5,426 nt of DNA from Bacillota bacterium (GCA_023428885.1 JAEYWQ010000392.1:1-5426); one strand, 5' to 3'. Shown: positions 1 through 5,426, numbered from the stretch's first letter. Numbers and translations are program-made. Notes: generated from the sequence alone by a model not told the origin.

Positions 1-2
1 TT

Positions 3-305
3 GGATGGCAGAACGTAAATATAGGAGTACCATTAATTGATACGACAACCCAAAGAATCAAAGAAAAAAACTTCTTATTTGAAATAATAGGAGAAATAAA
101 TCCACAAGAAAGTTTAAACAACTTAAAAAATAGTATCAGGGATGCGATACCAAAAATAGAGAATGCAGAGTATGTAGTAATATATAATCCAGATCAATGG
201 AAATACCATGTGTTTTATTTTATAGATGATTTAAGAAAAGTGAAAGCAGAAAAAGGTGTAGTTTATAACATACTTCATATATCACAAGAAAACAGGCTGA
301 TATAA
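3..305 (+). CDS. C-terminal fragment of unrecognised protein (5' end outside window)
   Basis: This frame is open from the first bases of the window to a TAA at 303-305 and gives 100 residues with no start codon required, so the gene begins upstream. The composition is ordinary for a low-GC coding region, rich in Lys, Glu, Ile and Asn. The visible part begins around GWQNVNIGVPLIDTTTQ, has a Lys/Asn-rich helical middle (about residues 35-60) and then alternating hydrophobic stretches (YVVIYNP, YHVFYFIDDL, VVYNILHIS) that suggest beta strands of an alpha/beta fold. I see no signal peptide, membrane segment or catalytic motif. I do not recognise the family. The other two forward frames stop early (TAA at 16-18, TGA at 38-40), which supports this frame. 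No clear terminator directly follows; the nearest stem-loop is about 170 bases downstream. Confidence 0.6.
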   Translation, partial: GWQNVNIGVPLIDTTTQRIKEKNFLFEIIGEINPQESLNNLKNSIRDAIPKIENAEYVVIYNPDQWKYHVFYFIDDLRKVKAEKGVVYNILHISQENRLI

Positions 306-472
306 TCCTGAGATCGCAGACAGTTCACAGAGCTTCAATTAATGCATTTTAGATTGCAAATGGTTGGTGTGTTTATAAATCACAAATAGAAAAGAATACA
401 TAGTAAATACTAAATTAGTTACACATCGGATTTGTATAATGAAGCTTACAACTACGGTTTAAGCAATTTTTA

Positions 473-491
473 CAGGCGGAATATCCGCCTG
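473..491. repeat. Perfect 8-bp inverted repeat (hairpin)
   Basis: CAGGCGGA at 473-480 is followed by a 3-base spacer and its exact reverse complement TCCGCCTG at 484-491. The stem is GC-rich in an AT-rich surrounding, so it should fold stably as RNA or as a cruciform. Neither side has a run of T in the position a terminator needs: the + strand continues CTAATGTC, and the T run at 467-471 lies upstream of the stem. It may be a terminator with a decayed tail or a protein binding site. Confidence 0.5.
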
Positions 492-532
492 CTAATGTCA
501 TGTGTTGGTATGTGCTGTTATATATAAAATAA

Positions 533-564
533 GGTCTGATAGCTTTCCACTATGCCTTCAGACC
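533..564. terminator. Possible bidirectional rho-independent terminator
   Basis: GGTCTGA at 533-539 pairs with TCAGACC at 558-564, and inside them ATAG (539-542) can pair with CTAT (550-553). Read on the minus strand the stem is followed by TTATTTTATATA, a fair U-rich tail; on the plus strand it is followed by ATATATTATC, a weaker tail. It could end transcription of the first gene in the window or of antisense transcription. The stem is only moderate and the loop is long. Confidence 0.4.
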
Positions 565-600
565 ATATATTATCATTGAAGATCAGTATTTACAGACTTT

Positions 601-651
601 TCTTCACACACTCGATTTAAATGTCAACATTAAATGTACGAGTCTTCACAC
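601..651. repeat. 9-bp direct repeat bracketing an imperfect inverted repeat
   Basis: TCTTCACAC occurs at 601-609 and again at 643-651. Between them lies an imperfect palindrome: ACTCG at 610-614 pairs with CGAGT at 639-643, and the inner arms ATTTAAATGT (615-624) and ACATTAAAT (627-635) are complementary with one bulge. A direct repeat around a palindrome is the look of an operator or a small mobile-element scar, but nothing here decides between these. Confidence 0.35.
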
Positions 652-690
652 GATGACTTAATTTATTAATTGTCATCATTCTTTTCCTTA
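652..690 (+). terminator. Weak stem-loop followed by T-rich tail
   Basis: GATGAC at 652-657 pairs with GTCATC at 672-677, enclosing an AT-rich loop in which TTAA at 658-661 can pair with TTAA at 666-669 beside a bulge. The sequence after the stem, ATTCTTTTCCTT, is T-rich. It could be a weak terminator just before the esterase remnant, but the stem is short and AT-rich. Confidence 0.25.
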
Positions 691-702
691 CTGTTATTTA
701 AG

Positions 703-1332
703 ATGTCAAATACATTTTGTATTCTATCACAGGGGTTTGTGGTTGCTGCGATGGAATATAGAGAAATGGAGATTGCAACTTTTCCAGCACAGGTTGAGGA
801 TGTGGCCAATGCAATTAGTCACCTAGAAACAATAGCGGATAAGTTTCATATGGACATGGATCGCGTATTTTTAGCTGGGAATTCCTGCGGAGGGCATATT
901 GCTATGATGGCAGCTCTTTTTAATGCTCATAAGCTTTGTACAACATTCAAAAAACCAAATGGAATATTTATCGAGAGCGCATCGACAGATCTACTAACAT
1001 GCGCCAAAGCACCATTAGCGCCATGGATGACGATCAGACCGTCAGCTGGATTACTTGGTGTTGACAAGATAGAAGGAAATGAAGAATTAGCAAGAAGGGC
1101 CTCCTGCAGTATGTATATAGACAAGGAAGTAGACTTGCCACCAATACTAATTCTTCATGGAGATGCTGATACTGTAGTATCAGTGGAAAATAGCAGGATT
1201 TTATATAATAAATTAATCGAGGCAAAGAAAGAGGTTACCTATTATGAATTGCCTGGAATTGGACATTGCGGAGCACCATTTTGGGAAAGTGAAGTCATAA
1301 ATGTAATCAAAGAGTTTTTAAGGAAGCTTTAG
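703..1332 (+). pseudogene. 5'-truncated alpha/beta-hydrolase (esterase/lipase, HSL or BD-FAE type)
   Basis: The frame is open from 670 after a TAA at 667-669; the first ATG is at 703, and family-like sequence begins near 727. Numbered from a TTG at 670 (220 residues), a strand and FPAQVEDV precede the nucleophile elbow GNSCGGH, with Ser72 the likely nucleophile. HGDADTVV supplies the acid (Asp167) and GIGHCG the base (His199). Members of this carboxylesterase group are usually about 300 residues and carry an N-terminal HGGG oxyanion-hole motif before the region where this one starts. That part is absent, and I cannot find it upstream. There is no ribosome binding site in front of either possible start. 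The native enzyme would hydrolyse small ester substrates in the cytoplasm. I judge this a remnant produced by a 5' deletion or rearrangement. A short functional hydrolase is less likely because the oxyanion loop is missing. Confidence 0.75.
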
Positions 1333-1388
1333 GGGATGTTAAGTAAGTGTTAATCGAGATTTCATTATAGTGCACAATCCAAATTATA

Positions 1389-1417
1389 TATAATGTAATG
1401 ATAATAAAATAGAGGTG
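1389..1417 (+). promoter_or_regulatory. Possible -10 box and RBS ahead of the GNAT pseudogene
   Basis: TATAAT at 1389-1394 matches the sigma-A -10 consensus exactly, but no convincing -35 hexamer lies 16-18 bases upstream. AGAGGTG at 1411-1417 is a usable Shine-Dalgarno sequence with 6 bases before the ATG at 1424, and it decides that start. It implies that the acetyltransferase once had its own expression signals. Confidence 0.4.
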
Positions 1418-1423
1418 CTCAAT

Positions 1424-1905
1424 ATGTCAGAGATTTTATTAAAAACTGTTGGAGAAAATGATATTTCGCAGTGAATGAAGCTTTCACACGAGTATGATGT
1501 ATATGTAAAAGAACTGGTTGGGAGCTTATCACAATGGTATGATGGTAACGAAAATGATATTGCATTTATGGATTATATGAGTTCAAAAATTGTAAAAAAG
1601 AGGCAATTATGGCAGTAGGAAGAGTTAATAAGGATTGTCTGGGTATCATAGCTTTTTCAAGGAATAATAATCGGATAACTTTCTTCGGAGTATCCCACAA
1701 GGCTCATTTTGAATCCGTTAGTCAACTACTTATAGGGTATGCTCTGAGTCAGTTGGATGCCAATAAGCAAATATCTGTGAACATTATTAAAAGTGACGCA
1801 GAAATACTAAGAAAGATACGCGAAATTTTTTACGAATATGGACTTGTAAATTACAATTCAGAATTAGAAAATGGAGTTCCTGTTGATAAGCTATGTAAAC
1901 TATGA
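1424..1905 (+). pseudogene. GNAT-family N-acetyltransferase broken by in-frame stop and frameshift
   Basis: The ATG at 1424 with RBS AGAGGTG opens a GNAT-like first strand (ILLKTVGENDI) that meets a TGA at 1472-1474. The same frame resumes with MKLSHEYDVYVKELVG and runs to a TAG at 1616-1618. The rest of the protein lies in the -1 frame: from about 1600 it reads EAIMAVGRVN, then CLGIIAFSRNNNRITFFGVS (the central GNAT strands), a helix LLIGYALSQLD, and a C-terminal strand/helix ending at the TGA at 1903-1905. Joined, the product would be about 160 residues, the usual length for a single-domain GNAT enzyme that moves an acetyl group from acetyl-CoA to an amine. The canonical acetyl-CoA loop (R/Q-x-x-G-x-G/A) is also degenerate: HKAHFESVSQLLI stands where a Gly-rich loop is expected. 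The frameshift falls at an A6 run, consistent with loss of one A. The substrate is unknown. Two separate lesions make a pseudogene the best call. Confidence 0.8.
1594..1600 (+). other. A AAA AAG heptamer at the GNAT frame change
   Basis: The zero frame reads GTA-AAA-AAG, so the heptamer A AAA AAG sits in the exact phase of the classical bacterial -1 slippery sequence, and the -1 frame entered from it is the one that continues the GNAT fold. I see no Shine-Dalgarno-like stimulator about 10 bases upstream and no strong stem-loop 5-9 bases downstream. A one-base deletion in the A run is the simpler reading. Confidence 0.4.
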
Positions 1906-2018
1906 TATAAACTGGATTGCTACACATTTAGTGGCACAGCAAATTAACATATTGTGTGATTTTCAACAAAAGTGAATTTGGAAGAAAAATAGGAAATAGA
2001 TAAGAGAACAATATGAAT

Positions 2019-2025
2019 GGAGGGG
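2019..2025 (+). promoter_or_regulatory. Strong ribosome binding site for the LRR protein
   Basis: GGAGGGG lies 4 bases before the ATG at 2030, with the GGAGG core 6 bases away. It fixes the start directly ahead of a typical signal-peptide N-terminus (MKKIF). I could not find a convincing promoter between 1906 and 2018. Confidence 0.7.
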
Positions 2026-2029
2026 TTTT

Positions 2030-3199
2030 ATGAAGAAGATTTTCTTAATACCCGTTATAGTTTTCAGTTGTTTGGCTATGTTTAAGATTGCATCATTGGG
2101 AGGAACTACAGTTGCTAATGCACAAGAAGATAACTCTTTTATATATGAGCCAGAGGACTTAGAGTCATATACATTTGACTTAGAGGATACACTTAGAATC
2201 TTTCATCTGGATAATTTTTCTGCCAGTGAAAGTATTAAGAAACAAGATTTGAGTAAAGTAAAACATATTATACTTGATGGTTCTTTTGTTGATCTTGGCG
2301 ATTTTACCAAATTAAATGCGCTTAACAAGGTAGAAACACTTTCGCTTTCTTCTAAGGTAAGTAAAGTAATCATAACAGATCGACAGAAAGAAGTGTTACC
2401 ATCGCTAAGGGAGATTACTGTTGATGAAAAAAATCAGTATATCTCGAGTAAGAACAATGTTTTATATTCCAAAGTAGGAGACAAGCTGATATATTATCCT
2501 TTCGGTGGTGATATGGATGCCAAGGTTGCACCTGGAACTCAGATTATAGGGCAACGAGCATTTAAAAATGTTCCCATCTCAACAATTGAGATTCCTGAGG
2601 GTGTTGTAACCATAGAGAAAGAAGCATTCATGGGGACAAAGCTTGTAAAACTAACCTTGCCAGCAAGTTTTCAGAGTCTAGCAAACGATGCCTTTCATAA
2701 CTCTTTACTAGAGGAAATTCAAATTTCACCAAAGAATACTAGTTTGTGTTCTGTTGATGGTGCCATTTACACTAAAGATCAAACCTCTTTATACTATTGG
2801 CCTGTAAACAAAAAAGGGGAAAACATAGAAAATAGTCCGGTTAAACAAGGGGAAGAGAAAGTAAAACTATTTGGTCCAGCAGATAAAGAAGCAAGTAATT
2901 TAACTGACTCCAAAATCACAATCTCAAAGACAATCGAAGATATTTTTCCAACGGTAACTGAGATTTCTTTTGAAGAAGGAACCGAAAAGCTAGGGAAAGC
3001 TATTTTTTATTATTTTCCAAACGTGAAAAAGGTACTACTCCCAAGGAGCCTACAAACTGTTGGAGAAGCCTTTGTGCCATATGAATATGACAAAGAGATA
3101 AAAGATTATGATTATAGTCTCAAATATTTAGATACCATTGAAGTGCATCTGAGCCTTATTTCAACGTGGGTATGGTGGGTCAATCCAATAAATGGGTAA
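2030..3199 (+). CDS. Secreted leucine-rich-repeat (LRR_5/BspA-like) protein, C-terminus probably frameshifted
   Basis: The 389-residue product starts with a signal peptide: Lys2-Lys3, a hydrophobic core at about residues 4-23, and a probable signal peptidase I site after Ala31 (ANA before Gln32). The mature part carries BspA-type LRR_5 units. One is at about 170-215 (GQRAFKN, STIEIPEGVVTIEKEAF, KLVKLTLPASFQSLANDAF). The family's typical inserts, with an N-x-x-Y/L...VLYSK...LIYYP pattern, appear at about 136-158 and 237-258. A degenerate further unit lies at about 305-350. Such proteins are exported and often mediate adhesion or protein contacts at the surface; no LPXTG, SLH or other anchor is visible. 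The last residues, after EVH at about 371-373, form an unusual Trp-rich tail (STWVWWVNPING) unlike the family. The -1 frame continues more plausibly, so the stop at 3197-3199 is probably premature. The spacing to the pseudogene upstream and the lack of overlap suggest a monocistronic unit. Confidence 0.75.
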   Translation: MKKIFLIPVIVFSCLAMFKIASLGGTTVANAQEDNSFIYEPEDLESYTFDLEDTLRIFHLDNFSASESIKKQDLSKVKHIILDGSFVDLGDFTKLNALNKVETLSLSSKVSKVIITDRQKEVLPSLREITVDEKNQYISSKNNVLYSKVGDKLIYYPFGGDMDAKVAPGTQIIGQRAFKNVPISTIEIPEGVVTIEKEAFMGTKLVKLTLPASFQSLANDAFHNSLLEEIQISPKNTSLCSVDGAIYTKDQTSLYYWPVNKKGENIENSPVKQGEEKVKLFGPADKEASNLTDSKITISKTIEDIFPTVTEISFEEGTEKLGKAIFYYFPNVKKVLLPRSLQTVGEAFVPYEYDKEIKDYDYSLKYLDTIEVHLSLISTWVWWVNPING

Positions 3200-3240
3200 C
3201 GCTATATGTTCTTCTCTCAGAAAAGTATCGAACAATATAA
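3142..3240 (+). pseudogene. Probable native C-terminus of the LRR protein in the -1 frame
   Basis: After a TGA at 3139-3141 the frame one base behind the LRR gene is open to the TAA at 3238-3240. From 3145 it reads ASEPYFNVGMVGQSNKW and then VTLYVLLSEKYRTI, which is better protein-like sequence than the overlapping annotated tail. SEPYF resembles the N-P-Y-F turn that follows IEV strands in LRR_5 units. A single inserted base near 3143-3148 would join it to the upstream frame and add about 14 residues over the present end. This is inference from composition and motif rhythm only. Confidence 0.45.
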
Positions 3241-3428
3241 TCACAGTGAAAGTATAGTGCAAACCCAGCAGCAATTGTAAACTGGCTATCTGCAGTGGAA
3301 ACTAATAAACAGGCAGCTTATTGTGTGGTGTTTCTGTGCTATCACCACTAGGTTTTGGAAGAGGATTATTTCCTTAGAGGTAATTACAATATGGATATCG
3401 TACCTATTTATTAGTCTCGGTATCGTGA
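3241..3428 (+). other. Decayed spacer with a short orphan reading frame
   Basis: No complete gene is visible. The best frame runs from 3250 to a TAG at 3349-3351 (33 codons, including NPAAIVNWLSAVETNKQAAY). It follows the LRR -1 frame's stop and one more TGA in the same phase. It has no start codon or RBS and I do not recognise it. The remainder to 3428 has stops in all frames. It may be the remains of the transposase body or of a gene the insertion disrupted. Confidence 0.35.
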
Positions 3429-3515
3429 AGAGTAATTGCAAACAGAAGTTTTATGGAAGATCTGCTTCCTTGGTCAGATAAACTGCCAAAGGAATGCAAA
3501 AAATTAACCAAGTAA
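3429..3515 (+). pseudogene. IS66-like transposase C-terminal remnant
   Basis: From after a TGA at 3426-3428 to the TAA at 3513-3515 the frame gives 28 residues containing FMEDLLPWSDKLPKECKK. A D/E-x-LLPWS-x-x-LP-x-x-C/K ending is, from my knowledge of the family, typical of the last residues of IS66-type transposases (TnpC). The catalytic DDE core is absent and the upstream sequence does not continue the match, so only the tail survives. A strong terminator follows 2 bases after the stop. Terminal inverted repeats of the element cannot be recognised. The assignment rests on a short motif, so it is moderate. Confidence 0.5.
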
Positions 3516-3517
3516 CT

Positions 3518-3546
3518 AGGCCGCACGAAAGTGCGGCTTATCTTTT
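3518..3546 (+). terminator. Strong rho-independent terminator
   Basis: AGGCCGCAC at 3518-3526 pairs with GTGCGGCTT at 3531-3539 (nine pairs including one G-T) around a GAAA tetraloop, followed by ATCTTTT. The GC-rich stem, stable GNRA loop and T tail are textbook features. It closes whatever transcription comes through the transposase remnant and isolates the downstream VWA gene. Confidence 0.85.
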
Positions 3547-3548
3547 AG

Positions 3549-3683
3549 GATGGTACGTGTGCCTTACCGTTTATAAAAAAGGCAATGGAAGAGTTGGGGA
3601 TAAAGAGGTCGAGAATCGATAATAAAAAGACCCATCTGAAACCTAACCTGATTTTGCAACAACGTTTAGTTGACTCAAGCTAA
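3549..3683 (+). other. Small unrecognised reading frame
   Basis: Open from after a TAG at 3546-3548 to the TAA at 3681-3683, with an internal ATG at 3585 that would give 32 residues. KKAMEELGIKRSRID has a vague resemblance to the segment before the last acidic residue of integrase-core transposases (x-LGIKH-x-RI), but what follows does not match. There is no clear RBS, it lies just after a terminator, and the downstream promoter follows closely. It is probably another scrap of mobile-element or chance sequence. Confidence 0.2.
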
Positions 3684-3697
3684 AATTCATCGTTGTG

Positions 3698-3726
3698 TTG
3701 AAACTATTATAGCAATATGGTATAAA
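3698..3726 (+). promoter_or_regulatory. Sigma-A promoter with extended -10 for the VWA gene
   Basis: TTGAAA at 3698-3703 and TATAAA at 3721-3726 are separated by exactly 17 bases, and TGG at 3718-3720 forms the extended -10 element (TGnTATAAA). Transcription would start near 3733, leaving a leader of about 53 bases before the ATG at 3786. The promoter is independent of the decayed genes upstream. Confidence 0.7.
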
Positions 3727-3771
3727 TTGATTATAAATAGAAATATATTCCAAAATATTGGGAAGTGTTGC

Positions 3772-3777
3772 GAGGGG
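3772..3777 (+). promoter_or_regulatory. Ribosome binding site of the VWA gene
   Basis: GAGGGG ends 8 bases before the ATG at 3786, a good Shine-Dalgarno sequence and spacing. It fixes the start ahead of the Cys-x-x-Cys of the zinc ribbon. Confidence 0.7.
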
Positions 3778-3785
3778 AAATAGGT

Positions 3786-5426
3786 ATGAATTGTAAACGA
3801 TGTGGGAAACCAATGGATGATCAAAGTTCTTTTTGCCCATACTGTGGGAAAAAAGTTACATCTGAAAACTCGGATAATAAAATGAAAGTAGTGATAGGTG
3901 CCATTATAGGCATAATTTTTGTGAGCATTATAGTAGGTGGATTTGTATTATCTGGAAATAAGCAACAGCGAAAATTTTCAAATCGATTTGAAAAGTTTGT
4001 TGAAAATTGTACGCAATATAAATTGGGAGATTGTAATGACGCATATAAGAAGTTGTGTGATGATGCAGAAAAAGCAATATCTCAAAATGACAAGTCGATG
4101 TATAAGGAGATAGAGGACTCCTTTGAAAAATTCGAAAAGGAACTTATAACCTACCAAGAGCAATTAGTAAAATATTCAAATGCGAGAAAAGAATACCAAG
4201 TTCTTTTTGATGCCCTTGAAATGGAACAAGAAGAAGAAACAGTATTTTCACATTTAAAAGAACAGCTATCACAGGCAAATGAAGATGCAAGTTTGTCGAC
4301 AATAGAAGACACGGAAAATCAATTAGAAGCAGAGTATCAAAAGGTTAAAGAGAGAAATCTGGAAAAGCTCAGGAAAATAGAGATTGAAATAGATGATTAT
4401 ACACAGGATGGTTTATTGGCTGCAGAGACAGAAATTATTGCTAATTATCTCAATAGTGCTGATCAATATAAAGATCAGAAGAACTATAAACAAGCATTGA
4501 TGGAATTAGGGGCTTGCTTAGAGTTGTGTCAAAAAATCAAGTTAGTTGAAAATTACAATTTTTCAATTGAACAAATAGATGTGTCTGATTTCCCAAAAAT
4601 AAAATTGTATGTTAGTTCATATGATAGTTATGCACAACGCATTATTCCTTTAAAGACAGATTTCTTGACCGTAAGACAACTTGGAAAGGATGGATATACG
4701 GTAATAAAAAATCTTAAAGTGAGTAAACTGAACCAGCAAGAACAGTTAAACACATGTCTGGTTGCAGATGTAAGTGGAAGTATGTATGAACTCATTGATG
4801 ACGTAGAGGATGCAATGTATGATTTTGTTTCTTGTCTTCAATTTGAAAAGGCGCACGATGAAGTTTCATTAATTACTTTCGATGATAATGTCTATGAAAC
4901 AATGGATTTTACAAATGATAAAAATAAAGCATTAACTACTGTTAGTCATCTGTATGTTGGAAATTCCACGTCATTATATGATGCTTTATATGTTGCGGTT
5001 TGTAAAACATCAAATACGAAAGGTGCAAAATGTGTGATGGCATTTACTGATGGATATGATAATACAAGTACAAAAACTGCCGAGGATGTTATAAAAATTG
5101 CAAATACATTGGGTATTCCAATTTACTTAATAGGAATAGGATCAAGTGTAGAAAATTATGTGTTAAATGAGATTTGTGAACGAACGGGAGGTTTCTTTCG
5201 GCAAATCTGGAATAGTAATGATATGACGGAAATTTATAAAAATGCATTTGAAAAGAATAAAGAAATGTATTTAATAGAGTATGATTCAGGTGCAGATAAA
5301 ATGGAGAATAAACAAAATATTTATGTTTCATACGATAATTACAATGAATATTTACGATGCGAGAGTGCATTTATTCCGGCAAATTTACAAGCGAATGCTG
5401 CAGATTATGAAGATATTGTTGCAGAT
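3786..5426 (+). CDS. Zinc-ribbon, single-pass membrane, VWA-domain protein (3' end outside window)
   Basis: The frame is open for 547 codons to the window end with no stop. Residues 3-20 form a zinc ribbon (Cys3, Cys6, Cys17, Cys20: MNCKRCGK...FCPYCGK). Residues 33-56 are one hydrophobic membrane segment. About 60-215 is a charged, Glu/Lys-rich helical and likely coiled-coil region, followed by a TPR-like helical pair (ADQYKDQKNYKQALMELGAC, to about 250). About 269-322 resembles the Ig-like strand module often placed before VWA domains (FPKIKLYVSSYDS...FLTVRQLG). The VWA domain spans about 323-485 with a complete metal-binding MIDAS: DVSGS (Asp328, Ser330, Ser332), Thr395 in NSTSLYDAL, and Asp422 in FTDGYDN. 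A strand-rich region begins at about 493. VWA domains bind protein ligands through a metal ion. The zinc-ribbon/one-TM layout is known in Bacillota membrane proteins with outward-facing domains, but topology is not certain: both TM flanks are basic, and 11 cysteines follow the TM. Function and partner are unknown. Confidence 0.88.
   Translation, partial: MNCKRCGKPMDDQSSFCPYCGKKVTSENSDNKMKVVIGAIIGIIFVSIIVGGFVLSGNKQQRKFSNRFEKFVENCTQYKLGDCNDAYKKLCDDAEKAISQNDKSMYKEIEDSFEKFEKELITYQEQLVKYSNARKEYQVLFDALEMEQEEETVFSHLKEQLSQANEDASLSTIEDTENQLEAEYQKVKERNLEKLRKIEIEIDDYTQDGLLAAETEIIANYLNSADQYKDQKNYKQALMELGACLELCQKIKLVENYNFSIEQIDVSDFPKIKLYVSSYDSYAQRIIPLKTDFLTVRQLGKDGYTVIKNLKVSKLNQQEQLNTCLVADVSGSMYELIDDVEDAMYDFVSCLQFEKAHDEVSLITFDDNVYETMDFTNDKNKALTTVSHLYVGNSTSLYDALYVAVCKTSNTKGAKCVMAFTDGYDNTSTKTAEDVIKIANTLGIPIYLIGIGSSVENYVLNEICERTGGFFRQIWNSNDMTEIYKNAFEKNKEMYLIEYDSGADKMENKQNIYVSYDNYNEYLRCESAFIPANLQANAADYEDIVAD

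Larger units (their letters stand above)
306..669. other. Intergenic stretch with several stem-loops, no gene
   Basis: About 360 bases between the end of the first gene and the esterase remnant. No reading frame of convincing length or composition exists on either strand. The stretch holds a perfect hairpin at 473-491, a stem-loop at 533-564 and a cluster of imperfect inverted and direct repeats at 601-677. I looked for an upstream part of the esterase here, in particular an HGGG-type oxyanion motif, and found none. Confidence 0.6.

Noticed and set aside
927..1225. Two minus-strand reading frames of about 63-65 codons inside the esterase
   Set aside because: They overlap well-supported coding sequence on the + strand, have no RBS and have no protein-like motif; they are shadows.
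1472..1474. TGA in the GNAT gene as a recoded selenocysteine codon
   Set aside because: No SECIS-like stem-loop follows, GNAT enzymes have no catalytic residue there, and a second frame lesion is present.
2030..2078. Lipoprotein signal in the LRR protein (Cys14 in VFSC)
   Set aside because: Phe at -2 and the position in the middle of the hydrophobic core do not fit a lipobox; the ANA site after residue 31 is a better signal peptidase I site.
3643..3840. Minus-strand reading frame of 65 codons
   Set aside because: It covers the promoter, leader and start of the VWA gene and has no RBS or recognisable sequence; it is a chance frame.
3978..4163. Minus-strand reading frame of 61 codons with hydrophobic stretches
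   Set aside because: It is the complement of the Lys/Glu-rich helical region of the VWA protein, which reads as hydrophobic on the other strand; it is a shadow.
5089..5370. Minus-strand reading frame of 93 codons
   Set aside because: It lies opposite the VWA domain coding sequence, and its His/Tyr/Phe-rich composition is typical of antisense AT-rich DNA.
1..5426. tRNA, rRNA, CRISPR array or riboswitch
   Set aside because: I saw no regularly spaced repeats, no tRNA-like cloverleaf and no conserved rRNA or riboswitch core; the 5' leaders are short.

Overview
The window looks like chromosomal DNA of a low-GC Gram-positive anaerobe of the Bacillota, most likely a clostridial or Lachnospiraceae-type gut bacterium. 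The reasons are the AT-rich base composition, strong GGAGG-type ribosome binding sites, a BspA-like leucine-rich-repeat secreted protein, a GNAT enzyme of clostridial flavour and a zinc-ribbon/membrane/VWA protein. The genus cannot be fixed from sequence reading alone. Everything recognisable is on the + strand.

Layout: (1) 3-305 is the C-terminal 100 residues of an unrecognised protein that starts outside the window. (2) 306-669 is non-coding and holds several stem-loops and a short direct repeat. (3) 703-1332 is an alpha/beta-hydrolase (esterase/lipase) that keeps its Ser-Asp-His triad but has lost the N-terminal part carrying the oxyanion-hole motif. (4) 1424-1905 is a GNAT acetyltransferase broken by an in-frame TGA and a one-base frameshift at an A6 run. 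(5) 2030-3199 is a secreted LRR_5 (BspA-like) protein with a good signal peptide and RBS; its last residues look frameshifted, and the plausible native tail continues in the -1 frame to 3240. (6) 3241-3683 is decayed sequence with the last ~29 codons of an IS66-like transposase, followed by a strong rho-independent terminator at 3518-3546. (7) 3786 to the window end is one long open gene with no stop inside the window. It has a clear extended -10 promoter and RBS and encodes an N-terminal zinc ribbon, one membrane segment, a long helical region, an Ig-like region and a VWA domain with a complete MIDAS.

The left two-thirds therefore reads as a gene graveyard: a truncated esterase, a doubly broken acetyltransferase, a probably frameshifted surface protein and a transposase remnant in a row. 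The right third starts a freshly promoted, apparently intact gene. No operon ties these genes together; the large spacers and separate signals suggest independent units. The zinc-ribbon/VWA protein is the most interesting item, and what lies beyond position 5426 would decide whether it belongs to a larger system.
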